64,000 nt of DNA from Onchidella celtica (taxonomy: Eukaryota; Mollusca; Gastropoda; Systellommatophora; Onchidiidae): NCBI GenBank assembly GCA_963931925.1, contig OZ007579.1, positions 29,320,477 through 29,384,476 of the forward strand. The letters are read 5' to 3'. Both the position numbers and the translations under genes were made by a program. Shown here in pieces: positions 35,678-48,429 of the stretch (positions are counted from its first letter, which is position 1; each line of letters opens with the position of its first letter). Under the pieces are notes generated by a model. That model did no database searches and was not told the origin of the DNA. It worked only from the letters and a program-made list of their open reading frames with translations.

Positions 35678-37753
35678 TTGATGTTCACTTTTCCTTTCAT
35701 TCACTGTTTTTACTGATTAACTATGAGTCATGTCCTTACGTGGAAAGTTGTCCTTTATTGTGAACAGCAAATTCAAGCTGTAAAATTATACTGTTGAACC
35801 CAGTGTTTAATCCACTGTGCTATAAATTTTATGTCAAACGGTAGATATAAAAATGTTACTTTGAATAACTATTACTCTAAAATACTGAAGATTGAAGACG
35901 TAAGGTTTGCCACGAAACTGAAGTGACTTGAACATTTGTTGCAAATGTCGGTATTTTTAGAACTTTTGATATCTTTCATAAAATGACGGCTTTTCTGGTA
36001 AAACCATCACAGACGTGACTATAGAAGTTCCATTCGGCTCATTTGTAAGAAACAAAATGGTCCAAGTTTTTTTAATTATAAAGTTTCAGTGTTCTTCCAA
36101 TTCCCCAACTTTTCTTTGTTAGTTAAAGTAGAAACAAATTTTTACGCATTGTCAGCACACACAAACTGACATACACAACACACGCTTTCGTGCGCCCGAG
36201 TACTGTCCTCTTTTAATTCAGAACCTAAAATGGGGAATTAATATAGTATAGAGTAGGCTGCTGTTAAAGGTCATTTAATCCTTTCTTCACATACCAGTGA
36301 TCAGTTAGATTAGTTCTGTTATTATCAGTTGTTATTATCAAAAGATTACTAAACCATAATTAGTGCTGATGTTACATTTTTTTTTTCTAATGCTATTTTG
36401 AACCGTTCTGATACTTTTACATTCCAGAAAGCGTGTTGAATTGTTGCCTTTGGAGCATGGATGTCCAAGTTTCCAATGTACTTCCAAACAAAAACAAAAA
36501 ATAAAAAAAAAGCTTTGAGTGTACTCAAAGGCCTTTTCTTATATCTTTAATTTTGGAGCTCTTTTTGGTCCACTTTTCTGGTCTGTGAAATAATGGATAA
36601 TTGGAACTTCAACCGGTGAAATCATTTGATAACTGTTCTTGCTTGTATGCAATCGTGTTTGCTCCGAGATATGGCATTTGTTACCTGCCAAACAGGGATT
36701 TTATTGTATTTGCCTCGTTCCTTTATTTAATCATAATTTATGTCCTTGCTGAGTCTTTCGTCACCTCATTACTGCCTTATAGCATCTCCTTATCAGTGCA
36801 TTTCGAGAAAGTCGATTGTAAAGTTTGTAGTTAAACTTCACAAGGTGTTGGGTCAACTTTTAAACACTTTTAGATCTACTCCCAGATGTGAGATACTGTC
36901 AAGAATGTTGTAGGAATAAAAGAACACACTGTTCTACATAATACAACCTTATCTCATCGTTTTGTTTGTTTTTTGCTTGTGTAAGAAGTGGACCAGATGT
37001 TATAAAGTGGATGAAGTGACGTTTTATCATCTGTGATTAAGAATTTTGCCATCATAGTTCGAGCATTAAATTATAATCTCATTAATATTAGAGATCATTT
37101 TTACTCACTGATCAAAAGGGCATTGGCTCCTACGGTGGGCAGTGATAACATAATTTTCCATCAAATTCAGAGGCTGGCTTTTAAACCAGATTGTACCAAG
37201 AATAGTAAAAGTTGTTGTTTGTTACTTTCAAATATAATTTTTATTTATAATGTTATCGCTTATGGCTGTATTTTATTTCGAACATTTCACCTTTCTTCAA
37301 TGATCACAGGGTGCTGTGCCGATGTTTGACATTATATTGATTGGTTTTTCTTGTGAATACTAGCTTTTAACTGTGGTCGTTTTGATCGAGAATATTAATG
37401 CCCTGTTTTTCTTCATAAAACACGACTGAAAGTGAGTCCTTCCTATTTTAGTTGTTAATTCAATCATCGAATTGTATGCCCTTGGGACACTTTTGCGTCT
37501 TCAAGATGTTTCAATGAACAAGTAAATAAATAATTATCAAAATATCAGTTCGTTGTTTGAGAGTATTTGATAATTTTTTATTATTATTATTTTTTTTTTG
37601 GTCTGTTTCAAAATGGTGAGAAGTGATAGAAATGTTTATCATGAGTACAATGTTGTTACTTTGACCAGGAAGGCATGAAGTGAAGGGGGGGGGGGGGGGA
37701 GGGGCAGATCGTAACAGAAAACAATGCACTGAAACTGAGACTTTTCTACGCAG
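35678..37753 (+). other. 3' flank of the oxidase gene
   Basis: Contains the likely 3' UTR. AATAAA-like signals occur near 36500 and 36915, but which one is used is unknown. No other gene is recognised; the frame at 37033-37329 has no domain. A G-rich run sits at about 37686-37699. Confidence 0.5.
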
Positions 37754-37768
37754 TGATAATTTATTTTC

Positions 37769-40700
37769 GCCCGTGCAGATGCGGGGACAGCAAAGAATAC
37801 ATCTGACGTGATACTGCGTGTCGTAAGAGGCGACTAAAGGTGCAAAGGTCCTGGTCTCCCGAGAAGAGCCAGTTGGCGGTGGGCCAACTACCCACCCTGT
37901 AAAAATAAACCAGTTACAGAAACACAAGCAAATACTTTAAATCAGTCTTTTATCTTGGGAGAAGGGGGAGCATCTGCACCTGTAGATTCAATGAAGGACA
38001 ATGGACAAAGCCGAAAGGACTCCACTGGCCTGACTGCTCCTTCATCAAACAAGTCACTCCGGATTGCGTCGTGGAATGTCCGCTCCATGTATGAAGCAGG
38101 AAAGAGTGCCCAGGTTACAATGGAGATGAGGCGATACAGACTGCACATACTTGGAGTTAGCGAGACCCGCTGGATACAGTCCGGACTGAAACAACTTAAT
38201 TCTGGGGAAAAGATTTTGTATTCTGGAAGGGAGGACAAAAAGCATACAGAAGGAGTAGCGATCATCTTGAGCAAGCACGCCCAGAGGTCACTGAGGGGAT
38301 GGGAACCCTACGGAAAGAGAATTATATTGGCATCATTTACTACAAAGAACAAGAACATCAACATGAACATTGTGCAGATATACGCCCCAACAAATGAAGC
38401 AACCGATGAGGACAAGGACGATTTCTACAACCAGCTTCAGGAAATAGTTGACACATTGCCAAGAAAAGATGTGAACATTATAATGGGAGACGCCAATGCC
38501 AAGATAGGACAGGACAATACAGGGTATGAGGACATTAAGGGGTGCAATGGTTTGGGACAAATGAATGAGAATGGAGAGCGGTTTGCAAGTTTCTGCGCAT
38601 TTAACAGCTATGTGATTGGAGGTTCAGTATTCCCACACAAGAGGATCCATAAGGCCACTTGGATTTCACCGGATGGAGTAACTGAAAACCAGATTGACCA
38701 CTTCTGCATCACCCGACGTTTCAGACGCTCACTGGAGGATGTCATAGTACAGAGAGGAGCTGATGTTGGATCTGACCATCACATGCTGCTGGCAAGACTC
38801 AAACTCCGCCTCAAGAAACAAGGTACCAGAGCAGGAACAAAGAGAAGAAAGTTTCAAGTGAGCCTTCTGGATGGAGACAAGAAGGAAGAGTTCCAGCTGA
38901 CGCTGAGGAATAGATTCAAACCCCTTGTTGACCTCGAAGAGACAGTAGATTTGGAGACTCACTGGACTAAGGTAAAAGGAGTCTTTACATCGACATGTCA
39001 GGATGTTCTTGGGGAAAAGAAAGTGGAACACAAGGAATGGATCAGTCAAAAATCACTGGACTTGATAAGGATAAGAAGAGACCTAAAAGAACAGGTAAAT
39101 GCAAGTCGTACAAGAAGCTCAAGAGTTGGTAACCAGGAAGAGTACCGGGCAACAGCTAAAGAGGTCAAAAAATCAATTTAAAAAGACAAAGAGGAGTTCA
39201 TAGGAATGTTAGCAGAGAAAGCAGAGAAGGCAGCAACAGGAGGACACATGAGGATCCTCTACCAGACTACAAAGACTCTTGCTGGAAAATATGGAAAACC
39301 TGAAGTTCCTGTCAAGGATTACAACAGGAAGGCTATTTTTGGAAAGGAAGCTCAGGCAAAAAGATGGATAGAACATTTTAACAGCCTCTTGAACAGACCT
39401 CCACCAAGCAACCCACCCGACATTCTACCCGCAAGAAATGATTTACCGATCAGTTGCGACCCTCCGACTAAAGCAGAGATTAATGATGCCGTAAAGCAGT
39501 TAAATCGAGGCAAGGCAGCTGGACCAGATCAGATCCCACCAGAGGCGCTGAAGGCAGATGCTGCTGGGGCTGCAGAGGGTCTGCACTCACTATTCTCGAG
39601 GATTTGGATCGGAGGCAAGTTTCCAAAGGACTGGAAGGAAGGACACCTCGTGAAGCTTCCAAAAAAAGGGGACCTCAGCAATTGTAGTAACTACAGAGGA
39701 ATCACACTTCTCTCCATCCCAGGAAAGGTTTTCAATCGGATTCTTCTCAAGCGAATACAGAATGCAACAGACCCAAAACTTCGTGAGGAACAAGCTGGTT
39801 TCAGGAGTAACCGATCAACCACCGACCAGATCGCCACGCTGAGAATCATAGTAGAGCAGTCGCTAGAGTGGAACTCCCAACTGATAGTGAACTTCCTTGA
39901 CTACGAGAAGGCCTTTGATAGCATCGATAGAGAAACACTGTGGAGAATATTGAGACATTATGGAATCCCAGAGAAGATGGTGAACCTTATCAAGAGCATG
40001 TACGACGGGACAAGTTGCAGAGTCGTACACGATGGCGAGCTTACTGACAGCTTTGATATCAAGACTGGTGTTAGGCAGGGTTGTTTGCTGTCCCCATTTC
40101 TGTTTGTCCTGGTGATTGATTGGCTTATGAAAGAAACCACCAGTGGAGGAAGAAATGGCATACAATGGACCCCATGGACACAGCTGGACGATCTAGATTT
40201 TGCAGATGACTTGGCACTATTGTCGCACACACACGACCAGATGCAAGCAAAGACTACAGCTCTAAACAAAATTTCAGAATCTATTGGATTGAGGATACAT
40301 CCTGCGAAGTCGAAGGTCCTAAAAATTGTTGCACTCCCAAGCGCACAAGTCAGAATAGGAGATCAACCACTGGAAGATGTAGAGTCCTTCTGCTATCTTG
40401 GTAGTATCATTGACAATAAGGGAGGAACAGAGGCAGAAGTCAAAGCACGAATTGGAAAGGCACAGGCAGCTTTCACGTCCTTAAGCAAGATTTGGAGAAC
40501 CAAGGATATATCTCTAAAAACAAAGCTGAGGATATTCAACTCGAACGTGAAGTCAGTCCTGTTGTATGGATGTGAGACTTGGAATGCGTCTCAGGCCTGC
40601 ATAAAGAGAATCCAAGTTTTCATCAACAGATGTTTGAGGAAGCTACTTAAGATCAGATGGACAGACAAGGTCAGCAATGAAATTGTATGGAAAAGAACAA

Positions 40701-40990
40701 GACAGAGCCCAGTCAGAGAGGAAATTGGTAGGAGGCGATGGAGATGGATCGGCCACACTCTCAGGAGGCCAGGAAACAGCATCACGAAGAAGGTATTGGA
40801 TTGGAATCCCCAGGGCAAGAGATCAAGAGGAAGGCCGCGCGGAACGTGGAGAAGAGCCAGAGAAAATGATGTGCAACGAAGCGGAAAGACTTGGAATAAT
40901 GTAAAGAGGCTGGCCCATGATAGAGAGGGATGGAAAGTGTTTGTTGGTGGCCTATACCCTGATCCAGGGTGAGAAAGGCAATGATGATGA
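37769..40990 (+). mobile_element. Full-length RTE-type LINE, copy 1
   Basis: The 15-bp direct repeat TGATAATTTATTTTC (37754-37768 and 40991-41005) brackets a 3.22 kb element: a short 5' UTR, one endonuclease-RT frame, and a 3' end of GATGAT units. The size, single ORF and short-repeat tail are typical of the RTE clade. The clade call rests on this and on the EN/RT motifs, not on a phylogeny. Confidence 0.9.
37991..40972 (+). pseudogene. RTE ORF: apurinic-type endonuclease plus reverse transcriptase, one nonsense codon
   Basis: The first in-frame ATG is 37991; the frame is open further upstream without ATG. EEP-type endonuclease motifs run in order: ASWNVRSM, GVSETRW, IYAPTNEA, IMGDANAKIG, QIDHFCI and GSDHHML. 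RT motifs follow: GKAAGPDQIPPE, CSNYRGITLLS, QAGFRSNRSTTDQ, NFLDYEKAFDS, GVRQGCLLSPFLF and the active site FADD. The C-terminus ends near GGLYPDPG. A single TAA at 39179-39181 cuts the frame between the two domains; copy 2 has AAA there, so a point mutation made it. The rest is intact, and a product could arise only by readthrough or reinitiation. Confidence 0.9.
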
Positions 40991-41194
40991 TGATAATTTA
41001 TTTTCCTTGCTTACTATTTTGTTGTTGTTTTAAAAAAAAAAAAATGCACTAAGCTATGCCCAAGCATTTGCAAAGAAAATAGATATTTCAATTTCGTAAA
41101 ATAGATCTGTCTCACAATTAATGCAGTCACTTCCTTTGCGCACTATTTTAAGAATTTTCTATATCGTAAGTATGCAGCAGAATAACAATGAAGA

Positions 41195-41243
41195 TCATTT
41201 ATATAGCGCCTAATCCAAACGAGTTCGCTCTAGGCGCTTTACA
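41195..41243 (+). repeat. Short dispersed repeat (GGCGCTTTACA type)
   Basis: TTTATATAGCGCCTAATCC...CTCTAGGCGCTTTACAG is partly self-complementary and resembles the hairpin at 17233-17420. A TC-rich run follows (about 41265-41345). Confidence 0.45.
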
Positions 41244-41382
41244 GAAAGTCTTGTTCTCTCGATTTGCATCTCTCACTCTCTCTTTCTTTCTCTCACCCTC
41301 CCCCCTCTCTCTCTCTCTCACTCTCTCTACCTCTCTCTATCTCAGAGCAAATAGTGAATTACAAATTTAGCTAAGGTGACAG

Positions 41383-41600
41383 GAGCAATAGCTCAATGGT
41401 CAGAGCACTTGACACAATTGCCACAGGCCCCAAATTCGAACCCCACTCAGGGAAGCGTTTAGACTCACATACTTATATCAGTGTGTTTACAGCATTCACT
41501 CGTCCGTGGCCTAATTGTGGCCTAAGCTCTGATAATACAGGCCAATAATTATTGTGCTTCAAAAGGGAGTAAATCTCAACATAAAACAAGCACACACAAT
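41383..41600 (+). mobile_element. tRNA-derived SINE, different family
   Basis: The head reads AATAGCTCAATGGTCAGAGC (A box) with CAAATTCGAACCCC (B box), close to a real tRNA but without a closing acceptor stem. The 3' end is uncertain. Sequence on to 42830 is AT-rich unique DNA in which I see no gene. Confidence 0.65.
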
Positions 41601-43474
41601 TGTCGCCATTGGGACTTTGCATAAAGTACGACGCTTGGCTGACGGGTTGAACTTACTCAGCTTATGACAAGCGTACATAGAAGGGGGGATTTCTGGACAG
41701 CGTGCGCATATTAATCAATTATGGTGATGAATTAAAAAGTTTGGTTTTATTAATTTCTTTTTCAAGATTGTGAAATAAAAATCGAACATAATATTCTATT
41801 TATCCAAGAAAACAGTCAGATAGACCAGAAACCATTACTTAAACGTATTTAAAAAATCAAGACCATATTATGGATATTCACCATTCTTATGAACATGTGC
41901 TAGTACTAAAGATGTGAAGCACAGTTGAAACCAAACGTATGAAATGCCTACGTATATGGGGTGAAAAAGGGTAAAAAATGGCCAAGTCCAGCATCTGTAC
42001 TTAATGTACGGTCCCCACTGAAAAACACAGCGTTAAATTATCTGACACATTTTCTCAGTCATTCCGGTTTGACTTTATGCATTTTCAGATGTCCGTCATG
42101 TAAAAAGTTATTTATTTAATTATCCATGAACTTTCAGTTCAAACATGTTGAGCTATATTGTTGGAGATTTATAACTGACTTACTTTTCATAGTAAATTAA
42201 TGACATGCATAATACATGTGTATTTGGTTTATTGTAAAGAATGAGAACGCCTTCGGTACAGTTGATATGAACCTAAAAATCGCAGCTGTCAAGTAACAGT
42301 TTGATTTAGTTTCAGAGATTTGAATCCATGGGTTTAGAACAAGAAGAAAAGCGATTTATGACCCAATGACAAGTGGACATAAGTAGACACACAAGAAGCC
42401 ACAGTTAAATGTGAACGAGTGGGCTTTATGTACAACCAACAATAGTTTCTTTTCTGTCGCTTACGGAATGTAAATACTAAAAGTACTTTTGTTATTTTGA
42501 ATATCGCATTAATGGCCTGTCATTGGCTGACATAAAAGATGGAATGGTGAGATGACACAGGCAACAATAGCTATTTGGCGTGTGGCATCTCAAGAAAAAA
42601 CATTTTCGTTTGAAAAAATGACAGTAATTTCATTCCAGTTGTTTGATGGTGTTATTTCAAATTTCTGACTCCCAGTCTTCCAGTGCCAGGCCTTAAAGCG
42701 TTTCATATTTTCATGGAGCGGCGAAATTAGGAGAAAAGGAAATCACAAGTCTCTGTTCAGTTCGTATGTAAGCTGTCGTAAAATTTAATAGACAAAACCC
42801 CTTAATGCCTGGCATGCATATTTACTTCTCAGGAAATGTTGCTGTCCAGAGGTGTCCTAATTGATGATTTCTGCTAGAAGAACGAAAAATGTGCCAATAC
42901 AATTTTTATCGATCTTTAGGTCATGATAAATTCCTTCAGATATTGCGTTTCTTGACAAGAACACAAATATTAAGTTTTGTTAGATGTTTGATCTTAAGAC
43001 AAAAACTTGAGTTAGAAACAGAAAAGTGATCTAAAATAGTGAGAATTTAGAGTAGTTTTGGTCTGGCAACTGCATGTGTAATGAAAATTATTACTGGGAA
43101 TGATCTCCTCAGCTGCGCTGTTCACATGAATTAAAATCACCATACTGTGTCGCTTCTAGTTTTAAACTACCATAATAATTTAGTTACATTTTCTTATAAA
43201 AGGGGTGGGCGAGGGGAAGGTGTAAAAAGAAGAGGGGGCGTGAAATCTGTGGGTTTTTTTTTTTTTTAGGGCTCAGCCTCAAATATAGTTGATTTTCTGT
43301 AATTTCTTGGTGAAGGTTTTTACTAGATCTATTTATTTTTTTGTTAATCCTGTCAGAACTGCTTGTTAACACACAACTTTTTTTTTTTGTGTGTGTGTTT
43401 GGTATCCTCATTGTTTTGAGGCGCACTGCCGCTAGCGATCTTAGTGATATAACAAACAGTAGGCTCTTGAAAAG

Positions 43475-44500
43475 GGGTACATATCATTTGGGGAACTGCA
43501 AAACTTCTCATTTGGGGAACTACCAAAAACAGTGATTTGGGGAACCAGTTTCTGTCGATACTTTCTCTCCGTGCCGATATTTTAACACCAAGTTAATTGC
43601 CTCTTCCATTTGCTAATACATGTAAATTGCTTCAGCATTTTGAAACATTTCACTGTTGCCCCTGCTCACCACGGGGAGGTGGAAGTAGGACTTTGAGCAG
43701 GATATTTAGAGCTGTACGCGTAATAAAACCTTTAAAAATTCTTCTTAATACCTAGTAGTAGAAGATCAAAGCATGCTGTAAAAGTCTTGTAAAAATTTCA
43801 AGCTGTACGTACAAAATTCACAGGTGGGTTGTGGGCAAGTTCTCTCTGTTAAGTCCGTCTCAGCTTTTCTTTTACATGCCTGGGGTAAAACATGTGTCTG
43901 TTTTCTTTGCTTCAAGGGGGTGGTTGTGGCTGGTGTCTCCGTGTTGAATCTCTGTTACTTCTATGTTCGTCGTCATTTTTCTTCGACAAGTGCTCTTCGT
44001 ACATGTCCAAAATTTATAGGTGTCCGACTCTTTCTTTAGTCTGTACATAAATCCATTTAAAAGAACCGCAGGCTTTCCTTTGCTCGACTCTATGGTGTAC
44101 AGCTCCATTATAACAGGCAAAATTACTTGCAACAACTAAACTTGGACTTGGCCTGGCTTGCCTTATATATCCCATTCGTTTCACACACTAACAACAACAT
44201 CAACAACAAAGATAACAAAAAACCAAAAAAAAAAACCGAAGCCAACTCACTTTGTCAAATTATGCACTCAACAACTCAAAAAACATGTATCTTTGAATAA
44301 AATTTTGCTTTCAGCTCAATCACACATTCTGCCCGCTTACTATCAAAATTACTCATGCAATGAAATGATTAGAAAGGTCCTTTTTTCCCCAACATTGATT
44401 CGATAATATCGAATAGGATTGTATCGTGTAGGAGTTCCCCAAATAGCAGTTCCCCAAATGAGAAGTTTTAAAATTTTAGTTCCCCAAACGATATGTACCC
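43475..44500. mobile_element. 1.03-kb TIR DNA transposon carrying a FLYWCH-domain gene
   Basis: Inverted ends of about 70 bp (43475-43544 and 44434-44500) begin GGGTACATATC and contain repeated ATTTGGGGAACT motifs. Flanks TTGAAAAG (43467-43474) and TTCAAAAG (44501-44508) look like an 8-bp target duplication with one change. Copy B of the segmental duplication has no insertion here (near 54,385). The family is uncertain: hAT by duplication length, or MULE-like by cargo. Confidence 0.8.
43872..44108 (-). CDS. 78-residue FLYWCH zinc-finger protein
   Basis: From an ATG at 44108 the protein reads into VLLNGFMYRLKKE, FWTCTKSTCRRKM and GDTSHNHP, giving the F-Y / W-C-C / H-x-H pattern of the FLYWCH zinc finger (about residues 6-64). 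It is nearly the whole protein; a stop follows FTPGM. FLYWCH domains bind DNA or protein and are often found next to MULE-type transposases in animals. Here there is no transposase domain, so it is either a trimmed remnant or a small DNA-binding cargo gene of the TIR element in which it sits. No splice sites to further exons are evident. Confidence 0.75.
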   Translation of the reverse strand: MELYTIESSKGKPAVLLNGFMYRLKKESDTYKFWTCTKSTCRRKMTTNIEVTEIQHGDTSHNHPLEAKKTDTCFTPGM

Positions 44501-46214
44501 TTCAAAAGGACAACAATCTCGGCTGGTACGGTCCGTAATTGTTGTGTCCTGCATTGTCATTCCTGAACATCTAGGCAACAATGCAAGTTACCACCTTGGT
44601 GGCAATGGAAGGCTGGCCTTAAAGTGTACAGATCTCTGACCTTCTTTTTCTTTCTATCGCTTTCCTGATCATCTTGTCCACATTGAAAGTCGGGAATTTA
44701 AACCTCAACCATCACACTGAGGGCTTTTAGTCCCATTGTTCTTTGATGCACCACTACTTGTGACTATCTTGGCTTCTTGCTGTCATCTCATTGTTTCACT
44801 AGGTCGCTTACGGCGTGTAAATATTTGTCCTATTGTCATTTTGAATAAGTAATTAATGACCTCCTCATGGCCACATTCAAGACAAAACATTTGAGTTTGG
44901 AATACAAAAATGTCCACTGGAGTTGTCCCATGACATAATACGTGAGTACACGTTTCTGGCAACATGAAGAAAACATGCGGGGATACAGTTTCCATGGACT
45001 CAGTTCTACTTTCCGAAACCGGGCAGTTCGAATTTGAATGATCCTAAATTATTAAATATATAATAGAAGGAACATAAAAACGTAACAATCACCAGCCCAA
45101 CCCACCACCACCCCACCCCCCTCCCCCCAACCACCCAAATGAAACATGGCATAAAAAACAACAACAACAAAACGCTTGCCTAATGAACATTACTTGTTTT
45201 TAAATTGTCTTCGACAGAAATGACAATAATTGTAGCTTGACTTATCGACAATGTCATGTGTCTGAGAAGCAACTAACACATAAGGGAAGGCGGAAAAAAA
45301 AAACATGTAAAAAAGATACAAATACTCATTTTACTTGAAAAAATCCTTGTCTGCATGTTTCTTCTTTCAACTCAGGTAGATCTATTCATTTTCATAAGAA
45401 CAGGAATTATCGCCCCCATGTCATTTGACTTTTTTATTCTTTTTGTCGACACCGATGAATAGGCCCAACATTTTTAGACCCCATTAGCAAAGTAAGGAAG
45501 ACCAACTACAATTTGTAAAGTTCTGAGTTGATGATGATCGAGGTGATCGATCACGAGCTTCAGTGAACGACCGGCATTAATCCTCGACTTGTGACTGTGT
45601 CACTTGCTGTAGCTCAGTTCAGAAAAACGAGACGAACACCGGTCATAGTTTATGTTCCTTTAAAATCCCGCCCAACTTCTTTTGTGGCAAAGATACGAGT
45701 GAACGACAGTGCAGCCCAGATCAATGGGAACTACCCATCTGGGGTGGGCGTCGCAAGTCAATCGCTGACTTGTATTGTAACCAACATGATTAATGTCACA
45801 AACGACAGTGATTCGGGCAGGACAATACAAAGATACTATTATGATGTGGACGGCTTTTGTAGCAAATGTAGTCTCCGTCGCCAGTGCAAGATTATATAGT
45901 GAATTTATAACACCATTGTGAAAGTTTTATGCGACGAGTGACAAAGCAGGACACAACAAAGAAACTTAAATCCTTGTCCGCAAACTTTAAATGGTAGCGT
46001 TTTACATTATTTGTTATGTCAAAACCCTCTACATTTAAGATAGTATTTCTCAGTTATTGTTAAAGGAAAAGGAAACTGATTCAATATAATAGTCTATTTT
46101 ACTGCCATGAAATATAATTATTATTTACCATTTCATTTACCAGCTGTAGATATATTTTAAAAAATATTTTTATCTTATGTGAGATTGTTATGATTGTGAT
46201 TGGAGCTACCTCGT

Positions 46215-46340
46215 CGTGCGATTTCTGTTCAGTTTCCAATAATCCCTTTTAAACTAGCATCACAAAATGCTGTCTTGCGCACAATAGACTCAACATCAAA
46301 GAAGTACTCTCCAAGCTTTTATCCTTCAAAAGTTACAGCA
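46215..46340 (+). repeat. Dispersed repeat family copy 2
   Basis: Core ACTAGCATCACAAAATG...AAAGAAGTACTCTCC, shared with 13555, 61945 and (inverted) 56820. It lies in duplication copy A. Confidence 0.65.
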
Positions 46341-47582
46341 AAACACATATCCCTTGTCACTCCACACTTTCATAGTATGGAAAAGGCCGTTTTGGACATC
46401 AACTTCAGTAGGCTTTGATGGAGACTCAAACTGATAAATATCTGCTGTTTTTTTTTGCAGTTGGTTACACTTTTTCCACGGTTATGGCAAGTTCATTAAT
46501 TTTGTGTAGAAAATAAAAACGCGTGCTATTATGTCTTTCACTGATTTCTTTTGTACCCTGGCCAAATGTATTGAAATATACAGTGCTGTACAGTTGGGTT
46601 ATATTGGATTGTCGTGTTGCTTGTTATTCAGTAATTTTTTTAATTTTTTTTTAGAATGGACATTAACATTCGTCTTTTCTCTTGAATTTTGTTGCGAATT
46701 GGATTCAAAGTATTAGGTGGGAGGACTTTATTTTGCTGCAAAAAATACACACACACACAAAAAGAATATTTGGCTGAGTCCTCTTCAGTCGAAAATATAA
46801 TGATGTGTTGATAGACAAAGGCTACAATGACAATTTTTTAATTAATGATGAAACATTTCAGTTTTTGCATATTGATCACTTGGCTGATAATTCTAAAATG
46901 CCACAAATTCTCAATTTATATGTTAATAAAATCAAAAAGCAAAGTAATTTGTGTACAGTTAACGTTAAGAGTAAAGCGAGTAAGCCTTCATGGAACGCAT
47001 CATTCTCCTGTCAAATTCTCTTACAACAATCGAGAAAAGTGAAAACATTAGACAAAACATCCAGCCTTTTGCATGGGTTTATGTTTATTCTCCATAGTCA
47101 TGAAAAACACAGATTTGATCTCAAAATGAATTCAAACACCTGACATAGAGAGGGATGAGAAAACTTTTACAGTAATATGTGATGTACAGTGTCCATTATG
47201 CTTTCGGTCTCTAAGAAATCCACATACATGTCTAGTGCTATACTTGAGTGTTGTAATAAGTGAGCATGCAGACATCGGAGTGTAAAATATAATGTAGCAT
47301 GTTTTCAAGAAACTGGATTGATCCAAGCATATTTAAATCATTAGAATATTTTTCTATCCATTGCTAATACTAAAACTAACGACTTCTGGAAACCTGAAAA
47401 AAAAAATTATTATGAAAATGTCGGTTTGTTCTTATATAATACGTCCATAAGAAAGAGTGTGTTTTTGTATCCTTTTAAATGTCTGATATTTTTAAAATCT
47501 TATTTCACAAGGATCTTTATAATCAGTCTGAAAATCGGCGGCTTCATCATCAACATAATAAGCATTTAATATGATTATATAT

Positions 47583-47730
47583 GTAGATTCAATGAAGAAA
47601 ATGATGTGCAACGAAGCGGAAAGACTTGGAATAATGTAAAGAGGCTGGCCCATGATAGAGAGGGATGGAAAGTGTTTGTTGGTGGCCTATACCCTGATCC
47701 AGGGTGAGAAAGGCAATGATGATGATGATG
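47583..47730 (+). mobile_element. RTE copy 3: short, internally deleted insertion
   Basis: ATGATTATATAT flanks both sides (47571-47582 and 47731-47742). The insert begins GTAGATTCAATGAAG, equal to 37982-37996 of copy 1, and then jumps to the element's last ~130 bp (from 40860) with the GATG tail. Copy B of the segmental duplication lacks it. Confidence 0.8.
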
Positions 47731-48429
47731 ATGATTATATATATATTTGTTCATTTAATTGTCCCAGAAACGGAAATATATAAAACTGAAATGTGATGAA
47801 TATCAAAATTAATTATTATTCTAATCAGATCGTATTATCTTCAGAGTAATTTGCTCTTCACTCATAGTTATACAGATCCAGTTAAGACCCACCACAAAAG
47901 CCTTCAGCTACCTATCAATGAAAAACTATGATCTAAGCTTGGCTATTCACTTTACAACGATGTGGTCCATAATTATAACACATTAATTATTCAGGGAGCT
48001 TTTGTCGTCAAAATCCTAAGAAATAAAATGCAGTGAAAAATATCTTGGTATCCCTTGATCAAAACATGAGGGAAAATACATGACTTGAAGTAATCGGTTT
48101 CCATTCTAATTAATATCTTGAAATGAATCTGTCGTTACATACTAAATACAAAATTATACAAATTTCAACGCTTCCACAACTTTCATCCATATTACAAGAC
48201 AGCAAACTTTTCATTCATATTATTGACATTTAACTATAAAATACATAGCAAGCATATTTCTTAAAACATTTAGAGATTGTGCAGAGGCAGAAATTTGTGT
48301 ACACTCTCATCTGATGAATGCAGAACAGAGCAAATAACCAAAGAATGACAAATGGAAGGTGTCCTTTAAATGAATACTCTGCTCTATGATATTCTTCTGC
48401 ATAATGAAATGAGATAGACAATAGCCAAA

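Noticed and set aside
37033..37329. 98-residue frame downstream of the oxidase gene
   Set aside because: No motif, AT-rich codons, and it lies in probable 3' flank.
41383..41460. A genuine tRNA gene
   Set aside because: A and B boxes are present, but no acceptor stem closes; better explained as a SINE head.
45591..45899. 102-residue frame, partly matched at 55450-55722
   Set aside because: The similarity follows from the segmental duplication; the copies differ by indels that break the frame and there is no domain.
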